Shown: piece after piece, positions 51,502 to 59,787 of the stretch | Layout: every line of letters begins with the position of its first letter | Position numbering within the stretch: the stretch's first letter is position 1 | DNA from: Acidimicrobiales bacterium | Lineage (GTDB): Bacteria > Actinomycetota > Acidimicrobiia > Acidimicrobiales > Poriferisodalaceae | Direction of reading: 5' to 3' | DNA: 64,000 bases | Assembly: GCA_041394185.1 (NCBI GenBank) | Contig: JAWKIQ010000005.1 | Location: forward strand, 279,007-343,006 | Program-made: the position numbers and the translations under genes | The notes under the pieces: model-generated | Database searches by the model: none | What the model saw: the letters and a program-made list of their open reading frames with translations, nothing else | Told to the model about the DNA's origin: nothing

Positions 51502-52848
51502 ATGGGATTCATGACCGAATCCCTTCGAACAACCGCCCCCTCGGCCGCCTCGCTGGCAGCCGAGGCCCGCCCCGACCGAAACCGCGCCGTCGACGCCTAC
51601 AGAGCCGTCGCCATGCTGGCCGTTGCCATCGGGCACTGGTGCGCTGTCGCCATCAGCGTGGGGCCAGACGGCTCCATCGAAGCCGGAAACGCCCTCGAAT
51701 ACGCCCCGTCGATGTCGTGGATCACATGGTTGTTCCAGGTGATGCCACTGTTCTTCGTGGTCGGTGGGTTTGCGTCGGCGATGTCGCTCGACGCCCACAG
51801 CAGCTCCGAAGACGCCAGCCCCCAGCGATGGATAGCCGGCCGAATGCGCCGCATGCTCGCCCCAACCGTTGCACTGGCCACAACGTGGCTGGTGGCTCTG
51901 GCAGCGAGCGCCGTCGCGGGATCGGCCGGCCTTGTCGGCCTGGCTGCCACCGCCGCGGCGATACCGCTGTGGTTCCTGGCCAACTACACGATCGACACGG
52001 CCCTGGCGCCCTACGTGCTTCCGCGCTTTAGAGCGCACCCGGTGGCGCTTCCGGCGATTCTGCTAGCCGTGTTCGGTGCCGTCGAGGTGGCCCGATACTC
52101 GGGCGTACCCGTGGTGCCCCAGATCAACTGGGTTCTGGGATGGCTGTTGTTCCAGGTGCTCGGGTTTGCCTGGCGAGACGGGCTGCTGCCATCGGGCCGT
52201 TCGATGGTGGCGCTCGCCGCGAGTGCCTGGGCGGTGACGATCGCCCTGGTGTCGGTCGGCCCGTGGCCGGTGGCGATGGTGCACTTCCCCGGACTTGCAT
52301 TCTCACCGACACATCCCCCTTCGATCGCTCTGCTGACCTTTGGCCTGGCCTACAGCGCCACCGCCATCGCAGCCGCACCCGCTGTCACCCGGTTCCTCGC
52401 AGGCGATGGCCTGGGTCGCACAGCATGGGTCGCCACCGTCGCCGGCAACGCCGTCGCCATGTCGGTCTACCTGTGGCACATGACCGCAGCGATCGTCGCC
52501 GGCGCCATCGCATGGCCGCTCGGCTTGCTGCCAACCGCCGAGGTGGGCACCGGTGCCTGGTGGATTCAGAAGCTTCCCCTCATGGCTATGGCCGCGCTGA
52601 TCCTCATCGTGGTGGTGGCATTCGTGTCACGCATCGAACGCCAATCGCTTCTGGCCCGGCCGTCGGGCTGGGACCGGGGACCGTGGGCAACCTTCGGATT
52701 CGCCGCCATCACCTCGGCGGCCCTGAAGGCCTGGGCTTCGGGTCACGCAGGTGTGGTGTTCGTAGCCACCGCGACATTGGTTCTGCTGTGGCACATGGTG
52801 TTTGCTCCCCAGAACACAAAGCCCCGCCGTCTACCTTTGAGCCGGTGA
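51502..52848 (+). CDS. Acyltransferase family 3 membrane protein
   Basis: 448 aa with ten or so membrane helices. The N-terminal segment RNRAVDAYRAVAMLAVAIGH WC has the Arg-x-(Asp)..His pattern of acyltransferase-3 (OafA/NodX-type), and FQVMPLFFVVGGFASAMSL and WIAGRMRRMLAPTVALA continue the family pattern. Such proteins O-acylate envelope sugars or small molecules. Its last codons overlap the start of the downstream kinase. Start ATG 51502, or possibly ATG 51511 (MTESLRT). Substrate unknown. Confidence 0.85.
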   Translation: MGFMTESLRTTAPSAASLAAEARPDRNRAVDAYRAVAMLAVAIGHWCAVAISVGPDGSIEAGNALEYAPSMSWITWLFQVMPLFFVVGGFASAMSLDAHSSSEDASPQRWIAGRMRRMLAPTVALATTWLVALAASAVAGSAGLVGLAATAAAIPLWFLANYTIDTALAPYVLPRFRAHPVALPAILLAVFGAVEVARYSGVPVVPQINWVLGWLLFQVLGFAWRDGLLPSGRSMVALAASAWAVTIALVSVGPWPVAMVHFPGLAFSPTHPPSIALLTFGLAYSATAIAAAPAVTRFLAGDGLGRTAWVATVAGNAVAMSVYLWHMTAAIVAGAIAWPLGLLPTAEVGTGAWWIQKLPLMAMAALILIVVVAFVSRIERQSLLARPSGWDRGPWATFGFAAITSAALKAWASGHAGVVFVATATLVLLWHMVFAPQNTKPRRLPLSR

Positions 52849-53926
52849 AGGCGGAGGTGACAACGCTCGACCTGGGCATGGCCAGAGGCTTGGGGGCGTT
52901 TCGCTGGTTCGCCTTGTTGTGGGCCTGGGTTGGCCTGTTCGCTGGGCGCGAGCACCTCGAAAGCGTTGCGTTGGGCGTTGCTGCCTTGTCTGTCGCCACG
53001 GTCGTCACCGCCGGCACCACGGCGGTCACACGCCCGGGGCTGACCCGCAGCATGCACATCTGGTTGACGGTGGCCGAGGTGGTCGTCGCCTCGGTTCTGC
53101 TGTTGGGAGAAGACCTCGTCTACGAACCGGGCCGACAGCAGTCGCTGGCGTGGGCCTGGCCCGCCGCTGGCATCATCGCCATGGCCCTGGCCCTGGGCCC
53201 GGGCTGGTCCATCGCCTCGGCGGTTGTGCTGGCGGTGTGCAGCTATGTCGGCGAGTCGATGCTGCGAGGCCGAGGCGACTGGTCGGTGTCGGCCGCGTCC
53301 AAGGCAGCGCTGCTGGTGTTGGCGGCGCTTTCGGCCTCGGCGGTGGTGCGGGTGCTGCGGAGGGCCGAAGCCGAGATATCCACTGCCAGGGCTCGCGAAG
53401 AGATGGGTGTGGTGCTGCACGACGGAGTGCTTCAGACCCTGGCCGTGATCCAGCGGCGCTCGACCGACGACCAGCTTCGAGCGCTTCCGCCGAACAGGAA
53501 CGCGACCTGCGCGAGTACATCGCCGGGCGCTCAGATCGAAACACCACCGACATGGGTTCTCGCCTGCGGTCTGTCGCCGACGTGATGGCAAAGCGCTACA
53601 AGATCGTTCCCACCGTCGTGCTGGCCGACGACCTACCCGATCGCTCGCCAACCGTCATCGACGAGGTGGCTCGGGCGGTCGGCGAGGCGCTGAACAATGC
53701 AGCCAAGCATTCTGGTGCCGACAGGATCACCGTGTTCGCAGAACCAGACGGCGACGGTGTGTACTGCTCGGTATCCGACAACGGCGGCGGCTTCGATGTA
53801 GGGCTCGCTCGTTCGCAGGGCCGCGGCCTGGTCAAATCGATCGAGCATCGCATCGACAAGATCGGCGGTCGGGTCGCCATCCGGTCTTCGGCAGCCGGAA
53901 CGGAGGTCGAGATATGGGTGCCGTGA
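52845..53926 (+). CDS. NarL-type sensor histidine kinase with one-base frameshift
   Basis: N-terminal membrane region of about five helices (FRWFALLWAWVGLFAG, WLTVAEVVVASVLLLGED, AGIIAMALALGPGWSIASAV), then HisKA_3 with the phosphorylation His in REEMGVVLHDGVLQTLAVIQ. After RRSTDDQLRAL the frame breaks near 53484-53492. Downstream sequence resumes one frame over with AEQERDLREYIAGRSD, then the HATPase (VGEALNNAAKHSGADRITVF, VSDNGGGFDVGLARSQGRGL). One added base near 53485 would restore LRAL-SAEQERDL. Either a sequence error or a recent null mutation; the rest is intact. Start GTG 52845 overlaps the acyltransferase stop; the end overlaps the LuxR regulator by 13 bases. Confidence 0.85.
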
Positions 53927-54543
53927 TTCGGGTCGTGGTGGCCGACGACCACCCGATCTGGGTGTCTGGTCTGCGCACCGACCTGGGAGACGACTTCGAC
54001 ATCGTGGGCGAGGCGTTCGATGCCGCTCGGGCCATCGAGGTGATCGCCGAGACCAAACCCGACGTCGTGTTGTGCGACCTACACATGCCCCACGGGGGCG
54101 GCCTCAGGGTCGCCTCCGAGTGCGGCCAGTCAGCCCACGTCGTCATCTTGACGGTCTCGGAGGCCGAGCGCGACCTGCTCGACGCAGTCGCCGCGGGTGC
54201 CCTGGGGTACCTCACCAAGTCGACGGGGCCCGACGAGTTGCGCGACGCGCTGCGTCGCGCCGCCGCCGGCGAGCCGGTCTTCTCCCCCAGCCTCGCCAGC
54301 CTGGTTCTCAGCGAGTTCCGCCGACTGTCCAAGTCGGGCGGGGGCTCCGACAAGGGTCTGTCCGATCGCGAGCGTGAGGTCCTGAGATATGTCGCCAAGG
54401 GGCTCAGCTACAAAGAGATCGGCGAGGTTCTGTTCATCTCGCCCAAGACTGTCGAGAATCACACCCGCAACATCCTCGACAAGCTGCACCTGTCGAAGAA
54501 ACAAGAGCTGATGCGCTACGCCCTCGAGCACGGCATCGACTAG
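53914..54543 (+). CDS. LuxR/NarL-family response regulator
   Basis: 209 aa. Receiver: VVVADDHPIWVSGLRTDLGD (acidic pair), Asp in DVVLCDLHMPHGGGLRV, Thr in VVILTVSEAERDLLDAVAAG, Lys in LGYLTKSTGPDELRDAL. The C-terminal HTH_LuxR has LSDREREVLRYVAKGLSYKE, IGEVLFISPKTVENHTRNIL, DKLHLSKKQELMRYALEHG. Partner of the overlapping HisKA_3 kinase. Targets unknown. It converges on ilvD, with the repeat-bounded AbiEi-type gene lying between. Confidence 0.93.
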   Translation: MGAVIRVVVADDHPIWVSGLRTDLGDDFDIVGEAFDAARAIEVIAETKPDVVLCDLHMPHGGGLRVASECGQSAHVVILTVSEAERDLLDAVAAGALGYLTKSTGPDELRDALRRAAAGEPVFSPSLASLVLSEFRRLSKSGGGSDKGLSDREREVLRYVAKGLSYKEIGEVLFISPKTVENHTRNILDKLHLSKKQELMRYALEHGID

Positions 54544-54589
54544 CTGAAGCAGCCCCGCAGCCGGCACATCTCCCCTCCCCACCTGATAT

Positions 54590-54637
54590 GGAGGCGACTA
54601 ATCCCCGGTTTTCGGGGCGAACCGACCTCCAGATCGC
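54590..54637 (+). repeat. 48-bp direct repeat, left copy
   Basis: Identical over 48 bp to 55643-55690. The unit is symmetric: GGAGG-N8-CCCCG-GTTTT-CGGGG-N8-CCTCC followed by AGATCGC, i.e. nested 5-bp stems with equal 8-nt spacers. The similarity extends five bases leftward (GATAT versus GATAC) with one mismatch. Confidence 0.95.
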
Positions 54638-54707
54638 GAGGTGGGAGTGCGTCGCTAGAGTTCGGGCGACTTCCCCCTTCTCAAATCGACGAGAAGGAAG
54701 CCTCAGG

Positions 54708-55721
54708 GTGTCGTACGACCCACTGCTCGCAGCTGCGGCCCACACTCACGGAATCTTCACGCGCCGCACGGCACGCGGGCTCGGAATCAGCAGCAGCGGC
54801 TTCGACCGCCGCATCAAGACCGGAAAGCTCATCAAGGTTCACCGAGGGGTGTACCGGGTGTCGACGGTCGCCCGGACGTGGCAGAGCGAAGCACTGGCGG
54901 CCTGTTTGAGATATGGCGGTGTCGCGAGCCACGTCACAGCTGCACGTCTTCACGGGCTCGGCGAATTCACATCCACAACGCCAGACATCACCGTGGCACA
55001 CGGAGCGTGGCAACCGTCCATCGGTGCCAGATTGCACACATCGAGACAGCTGCACCTCACCACCCCGATTGAGAAGGACGGCATCGCGTGCACACCGATC
55101 GATCGAACCATTCTGGACCTGGGGGCAGTGCTCGATGTGAACCGACTAACCGATCTGACCGACGAGGCGATTCGTCGGCAGATGCTCGAGTGGCGGCACC
55201 TCTACACAGTGCTGGCCATACATTCGGCCCACGGCCGCAACGGATGCGGCACCCTGCGAGCCGTCCTCGATCGGCAGGACCCGGCAAAGCGGGTACCCGA
55301 GAGCAAGTGGAGCCGCATGGTCGAGCGCCTGCTGCTGACGCACGGGCTGCCAAAGCCCGAGCTCGAGTACGAGATCGAACGGCCCGACGGCCCACCGGTT
55401 GGTCGTTTCGACCTGGTGTACCCCCATGCACGACTGGTGATCGAGCTCGACAGTCGAACCTGGCATGACAACGCCGAGAAGTTCGAGTCGGACCGCGAGC
55501 GGATCCGTGAGCTTCAAGTAATGGGCTGGACCATCTTGCCGCTGACCTGGAAACAGTTCGTGTCCGATGGGGCTGGCTTCGCCGCCCAGGTGGCAGCCGC
55601 ACTGATGTCGCGGATTGGGGTCGACCCGTCCCCGCCCGATACGGAGGCGACTAATCCCCGGTTTTCGGGGCGAACCGACCTCCAGATCGCTGGGGCGCGC
55701 GTCAGCGGCCGAGTTGGCTGA
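54708..55721 (+). CDS. AbiEi-like / DUF559-type protein bounded by 48-bp direct repeats
   Basis: About 337 aa. The N-terminal third resembles the AbiEi-type winged-helix domain (GIFTRRTARGLGISSSGFDR, KVHRGVYRVSTVARTW, CLRYGGVASHVTAARLHGLG). The C-terminal third resembles a DUF559/Vsr-like nuclease fold: GRFDLVYPHARLVIELDSRT W, RERIRELQVMGWTILPLTWK, with Asp and Glu-x-Asp as possible metal ligands. GTG 54708 follows AAGGAAG by about 8 nt; an upstream ATG (54588) lies in the left repeat without a Shine-Dalgarno. The last residues come from the right repeat, and the end overlaps ilvD. No cognate AbiEii toxin is next to it, so a toxin-antitoxin role is not shown. Confidence 0.82.
   Translation: MSYDPLLAAAAHTHGIFTRRTARGLGISSSGFDRRIKTGKLIKVHRGVYRVSTVARTWQSEALAACLRYGGVASHVTAARLHGLGEFTSTTPDITVAHGAWQPSIGARLHTSRQLHLTTPIEKDGIACTPIDRTILDLGAVLDVNRLTDLTDEAIRRQMLEWRHLYTVLAIHSAHGRNGCGTLRAVLDRQDPAKRVPESKWSRMVERLLLTHGLPKPELEYEIERPDGPPVGRFDLVYPHARLVIELDSRTWHDNAEKFESDRERIRELQVMGWTILPLTWKQFVSDGAGFAAQVAAALMSRIGVDPSPPDTEATNPRFSGRTDLQIAGARVSGRVG
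55643..55690 (+). repeat. 48-bp direct repeat, right copy
   Basis: Perfect copy of 54590-54637, offset 1053 bp (351 codons), so both copies encode the same peptide EATNPRFSGRTDLQIA in the frame of the enclosed gene. It sits just after the ilvD 3' end (stop at 55702-55704). Confidence 0.95.
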
Positions 55722-57558
55722 GGTCGCGCACGGCTCCCCTGGCGGCCGAGGTGGTCATGGCCGCGTAGGCCCTCAAGGCCTGCGACACGTGACGGTCGCG
55801 ATCGACGGGTGTCCAGGCCGCGGCTCCGCGATCGGCCTGGGCGGCGCGGCGACGCTCGATCTCGGCCTCGTCGACCGCCAGATTGATCGTGCGGTTGGGG
55901 ATGTCGATCTCGATGATGTCGCCGTCCTCGACCAGACCGATCAGGCCACCTTCGGCCGCCTCTGGCGACACGTGACCGATCGAGAGGCCCGCTGTTCCGC
56001 CCGAGAATCGACCGTCGGTCAGCAGCACACACTGGGCGCCCAGGCCTCGCGACTTGATATAGGTGGTGGGATACAGCATCTCCTGCATGCCAGGCCCTCC
56101 GCGCGGACCTTCGTAGCGCACCACGACGACGTCGCCTGCCACCACCTTCGACTCGTCGAGCACGCCCTCCATGGCGGCTTCCTGGCTCTCGAACACCTTG
56201 GCGGGTCCGCTGAACTTCAGGATCGACTCGTCGACACCGGCTGTCTTCACGATGCAACCGGCCTCGGCGAGGTTGCCGTACAGCACCGCCAGACCTCCGT
56301 CTTGGCTGTAGGCGTTGTCGACCGATCGGATGCAGCCGCCGACCCGGTCGGTGTCGAGTGATGGCCAGCGGGTCGACTGGCTGAACGCCACCTGGGTGGG
56401 TATGCCCGCAGGCCCCGCCAGGAAGAACTCCTTGGCCTGTTCGGTGCAGGTGGGTCGCATGATGTCCCACTGGTCCAAAGCGGCGGCCAGGGTCTCGGAA
56501 TGCACGGTGGGCAGCGACGTGTCGATCAGCCCGGCCCGGTCGAGTTCGCCCAAGATCGCGATGATGCCGCCGGCACGGTGAACGTCTTCGACGTGGTATT
56601 TGTCGGTCGACGGAGCGACCTTGCAGATGTTGGGGGCAACACGCGACAGGGCGTCTATGTCGGCCATGGTGAAGTCGACTCCGGCTTCCTCGGCCGCGGC
56701 CAGGATGTGAAGCACGGTGTTGGTGGAGCCACCCATGGCGATGTCGAGCGCCATCGCGTTGTTGAATGCAGCCTTGGTGGCGATGTTGCGCGGCAGCACC
56801 GACTCGTCGTCTTTGAAGTAGTAGCGCCGGGCCAGATCGACGACCGTGCGGCCCGCTTCCAGGAACAGACGCTCGCGGTCGGAGTGCGTGGCCAGGGTGG
56901 TGCCGTTGCCAGGCAATGACAGGCCGAGCGCTTCGGTGAGGCAGTTCATGGAGTTGGCGGTGAACATGCCCGAACACGACCCGCAAGTGGGGCACGCCGA
57001 GCGCTCGACAGCGGCGACGTCTTCGTCTGATACCCGGCGGTCGCCGGCCGCTTGCATGGCAGAGATCAGGTCGACCTTGACCTCGTTGCCCGCCAGGCGG
57101 GTCTTGCCGGCCTCCATGGGTCCGCCCGACACGAACACGGTGGGGATGTTGAGGCGCATGGCGGCCATCAGCATGCCCGGGGTGATCTTGTCGCAGTTCG
57201 ACAGGCACACCAGGGCATCGGCCTTGTGGGCCTCGACCATGTACTCGACCGCGTCGGCGATGAGGTCGCGACTGGGAAGGCTGTAGAGCATGCCGCCATG
57301 GCCCATGGCGATGCCGTCGTCGACGGCGATGGTGTTGAACTCCTTGGCCACCGCACCGGCTGCCTCGACCTCGCGGGCGATCAACTGGCCCAGGTCTTTC
57401 AGATGCACGTGACCGGGCACGAACTGGGTGAACGAGTTGGCGATGGCCACGATTGGCTTGCCGAAGTCGTCGTCGGTCATGCCCGTGGCCCGCCACAGAG
57501 CCCGGGCCCCCGCCATGTTGCGGCCTTGTGTGCTGGTGTTCGAACGAAGCTCTGGCAT
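55702..57558 (-). CDS. ilvD: Dihydroxy-acid dehydratase
   Basis: Iron-sulfur enzyme of branched-chain amino acid synthesis, converting dihydroxy-isovalerate and -methylvalerate to 2-keto acids. 618 aa. Landmarks: GRNMAGARALWRATGMTDDD, LSNCDKITPGMLMAAMRL (first cluster Cys), CPTCGSCSGMFTANSMNCL (remaining Cys), and a C-terminal region with VLLTDGRFSGGTAGLSIGHV and SPEAAEGG. The ATG is 7 nt from TAACAT with no Shine-Dalgarno, and a dyad covers that box. It converges on the repeat-bounded gene. Confidence 0.97.
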   Translation of the reverse strand: MPELRSNTSTQGRNMAGARALWRATGMTDDDFGKPIVAIANSFTQFVPGHVHLKDLGQLIAREVEAAGAVAKEFNTIAVDDGIAMGHGGMLYSLPSRDLIADAVEYMVEAHKADALVCLSNCDKITPGMLMAAMRLNIPTVFVSGGPMEAGKTRLAGNEVKVDLISAMQAAGDRRVSDEDVAAVERSACPTCGSCSGMFTANSMNCLTEALGLSLPGNGTTLATHSDRERLFLEAGRTVVDLARRYYFKDDESVLPRNIATKAAFNNAMALDIAMGGSTNTVLHILAAAEEAGVDFTMADIDALSRVAPNICKVAPSTDKYHVEDVHRAGGIIAILGELDRAGLIDTSLPTVHSETLAAALDQWDIMRPTCTEQAKEFFLAGPAGIPTQVAFSQSTRWPSLDTDRVGGCIRSVDNAYSQDGGLAVLYGNLAEAGCIVKTAGVDESILKFSGPAKVFESQEAAMEGVLDESKVVAGDVVVVRYEGPRGGPGMQEMLYPTTYIKSRGLGAQCVLLTDGRFSGGTAGLSIGHVSPEAAEGGLIGLVEDGDIIEIDIPNRTINLAVDEAEIERRRAAQADRGAAAWTPVDRDRHVSQALRAYAAMTTSAARGAVRDLSQLGR

Positions 57559-57560
57559 GG

Positions 57561-57577
57561 CGCCGATGTTATCGGCG
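57561..57577 (-). promoter_or_regulatory. ilvD -10 box overlapped by an inverted repeat
   Basis: CGCCGAT-GTT-ATCGGCG is a perfect 7-bp inverted repeat with a 3-nt spacer. On the minus strand it contains TAACAT (57566-57571), 7 nt before ATG 57558. A repressor bound here would block the promoter; it might alternatively be a terminator for the upstream aminotransferase gene. Confidence 0.45.
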
Positions 57578-57596
57578 ACCGCCAGCGCGGCCCGAC

Positions 57597-58772
57597 TCAG
57601 CCCAGGTCTGGCATGGCGGTGCGCAGCGACGACATGGCCTGGCCGATGCGCTGCTCGTTCTCGATGAGAGCGAAGCGAACGTTGCCCTCACCGCCCGGTC
57701 CGAATCCGACACCGGGCGACACGGCCACCTTGGCCTCGCGCACCAACTTCTTGGCGAACTCGACAGAGCCCATGTCGCGGTACGGCTCGGGTATCGGAGC
57801 CCACGTGAACATCGTGCCCTTGGGGGGCTCGATCTTCCAGCCGATGCGGTTGAGACCCGAGACCAGGGCGTCGCGGCGTCCTTGATAGATCTGGCGCATC
57901 TCGGCGGGATAGTCGGGTGCCTCGTTCATGGCGATGATCGAGGCGATCTGGATGGGCTGGAACGTGCCGTAGTCGAGATAACTCTTGAGCTTGGCCAAGG
58001 CCGCGACGACTTCGGGATTGCCCACCATGAACGCCACCCGCCAACCGGCCATCGAGAACGACTTGGTGAGCGAATAGAACTCGACAGCCACCTCCTTTGC
58101 CCCCTCGGCCTGCAGGATCGACGGCGGCTGATAGCCGTCGAAACCCAGGTCGGCGTAGGCGAAGTCGTGCACCAGCAACACCTCGCGCTCGCGGGCGAAG
58201 TCGACCACGCGCTGCATGAAGTCGAGGTCGACACACGTGGTGGTCGGGTTGTGAGGGAACGACAACACGATGACCCTCGGACGGGGCCACGAATATTCGA
58301 ACCGATCGACCAGGGCGTCGAAGAACTCGTCGCCCGTGGTCAGCGGGACCTCGCGAACGTTGGCACCGGTGAACAGCGGCCCGAAGATGTGTCTGGGATA
58401 CGACGGTGCCGGCACCAGCACCGCATCGCCGGGCGCCAGCAGGGTCCACATCAGGTGCGAGAACCCCTCCTTGGCACCGATGGTGTTGATGACCTCGGTG
58501 TCTGGGTCGAGGTCGACGTCCCAGGTGCGCTTGTACAGGTTCGACACGGCCAGGCGCAGCTTCGGGATACCCCGGCTGGCCGAATAACGGTGGTTGCGAG
58601 AGTTGTGAGCAGCCTCGGCCAGCTTGTTGACCGCGATCTCTGGCGAGGGCAGATCGGGGTTACCGAAACCGAGGTCTATGACGTCGGCACCGGCACGTCG
58701 CATCTCGATCTTCAGCGAGTCGATGATGGTGAAGACGTAGGGCGGCAGGTTGGTGATGCGGCGGAATTCCAC
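57597..58772 (-). CDS. AlaC-like class I/II aminotransferase
   Basis: 391 aa PLP enzyme. FRRITNLPPYVFTIIDSLK at the N-terminus and GFGNPDLPSPE are characteristic of the AlaC/YfdZ branch (glutamate-pyruvate transaminase). Cofactor residues: SRGIPKLRLAVSNLY, SFPHNPTTTCVDLDF (Asn), VLLVHDFAYADLGFDGY (Asp, Tyr), and the Schiff-base Lys in YSLTKSFSMAGWRVAFM; FALIENEQRIGQA near the end includes the carboxylate-binding region. Next to ilvD, so amino acid biosynthesis is likely. GTG 58772 lies 7 nt after TACTCT. Confidence 0.9.
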   Translation of the reverse strand: MEFRRITNLPPYVFTIIDSLKIEMRRAGADVIDLGFGNPDLPSPEIAVNKLAEAAHNSRNHRYSASRGIPKLRLAVSNLYKRTWDVDLDPDTEVINTIGAKEGFSHLMWTLLAPGDAVLVPAPSYPRHIFGPLFTGANVREVPLTTGDEFFDALVDRFEYSWPRPRVIVLSFPHNPTTTCVDLDFMQRVVDFAREREVLLVHDFAYADLGFDGYQPPSILQAEGAKEVAVEFYSLTKSFSMAGWRVAFMVGNPEVVAALAKLKSYLDYGTFQPIQIASIIAMNEAPDYPAEMRQIYQGRRDALVSGLNRIGWKIEPPKGTMFTWAPIPEPYRDMGSVEFAKKLVREAKVAVSPGVGFGPGGEGNVRFALIENEQRIGQAMSSLRTAMPDLG

Positions 58773-58779
58773 GCGGGCG

Positions 58780-58785
58780 AGAGTA
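58780..58785 (-). promoter_or_regulatory. Putative -10 box of the aminotransferase gene (TACTCT)
   Basis: TACTCT on the minus strand ends 7 nt before GTG 58772, again without a Shine-Dalgarno, consistent with a leaderless transcript. Confidence 0.42.
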
Positions 58786-58814
58786 TCGGGCGATGCGGGG
58801 TGTCGCGACAGCGA

Positions 58815-59759
58815 TTAGAGCGATCGGGCCGACAACGCGGCGCCCAACGCGCCGGCGCGTTCGCCCAGGGCCACCGGTTCGATGCGCAGCGGTGGCCGGT
58901 ATGCGCCCGCAAGCACCATCGAGTCGTAGTGGTGACGCACCCGCTGATCGAACAGATCCCAGTCGGTGACGAGCCCACCACCGAGGATCACCATCTCTGG
59001 ATCCAGCACCGCTACAGCGTTGGCGAGACCCAGCGCCAACCACCAACTGAAGCGGTCGACGACCTCGAGAGCCGCCTTGTCTCCGTCGCGAGCTGCACGG
59101 GTGACGTGCTCGCCCTTGACGTTCTCGACATCGCCGCCAGCCAGGGTCAACAGCCGGGGTGCCTCGCCGCTGGCGACAGCTTCGCGCCCCATCCACTGCA
59201 GTCCCGAGCCGCTGGCATAGCGCTCGAGGCACCCGCGGTTGCCACAACTGCACTGTGGCCCCGACGGGTTGACCACGGTGTGACCCAACTCGCCCGCCAT
59301 GCCGAAGGCACCGCGGTTGACCATTCCGTTGACGATGATGGCATTGCCGAAACCGGTTCCGAGGGTGATCAGAACTGCATCGGAGACTCCGCGGGCCACA
59401 CCAAGCGCCAGCTCGGCGGTGGCCGCGCAGTTCGCCTCGTTGTCGACGAACACCCCGGTCTCGAGTCGGTCTTCCAGCAGCGCCTGAAGCGGCAGGTCGC
59501 CGAGGTCGAGGTTGGGGGCAAAGGCCATGCGGCCACTGAGGTCCATCTGACCAGGCAGACCCACCCCTATTCCGTCGAGTCCACCCGCCAGCTCGATGAG
59601 TTCGTGGGCCATGGCCTCGACCACGTCGATGAGGGCCGTGGCACCTCGCGGGGTGGGCACGCGACTCTCGGCGACGATGCGGTTGTCGGGGTCTACGACG
59701 ACGGCCAGGCACTTGGTGCCACCGACATCGATTCCTGCGGTGAAGCCCGAGCTGCTCAT
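58815..59759 (-). CDS. ROK-family glucokinase-like sugar kinase
   Basis: About 314 aa. TAGIDVGGTKCLAVVV (phosphate loop), GVGLPGQMDLSGRMAFAPNL, VDNEANCAATAELALGVARG (catalytic Asp), ITLGTGFGNAIIVNG, and the intact ROK zinc motif GHTVVNPSGPQCSCGNRGCL E. C-terminal VILGGGLVTDWDLFDQRV. Likely glucokinase. The longer open frame to 59852 overlaps the SRPBCC gene; ATG 59759 (MSSSGFT) lies 28 nt after that gene's stop and is preferred. Confidence 0.92.
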   Translation of the reverse strand: MSSSGFTAGIDVGGTKCLAVVVDPDNRIVAESRVPTPRGATALIDVVEAMAHELIELAGGLDGIGVGLPGQMDLSGRMAFAPNLDLGDLPLQALLEDRLETGVFVDNEANCAATAELALGVARGVSDAVLITLGTGFGNAIIVNGMVNRGAFGMAGELGHTVVNPSGPQCSCGNRGCLERYASGSGLQWMGREAVASGEAPRLLTLAGGDVENVKGEHVTRAARDGDKAALEVVDRFSWWLALGLANAVAVLDPEMVILGGGLVTDWDLFDQRVRHHYDSMVLAGAYRPPLRIEPVALGERAGALGAALSARSL

Positions 59760-59787
59760 GAGGGACGGCTCGGCCTGCGGAGGCGGA

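Noticed and set aside
54588..54707. ATG 54588 as start of the AbiEi-like gene
   Set aside because: It lies at the edge of the left repeat, has no Shine-Dalgarno, and the right copy has ACG there; GTG 54708 has a good AAGGAAG.
54590..55690. Insertion sequence
   Set aside because: No transposase motif in the enclosed gene; the repeats are direct, not terminal inverted, and much longer than target-site duplications.
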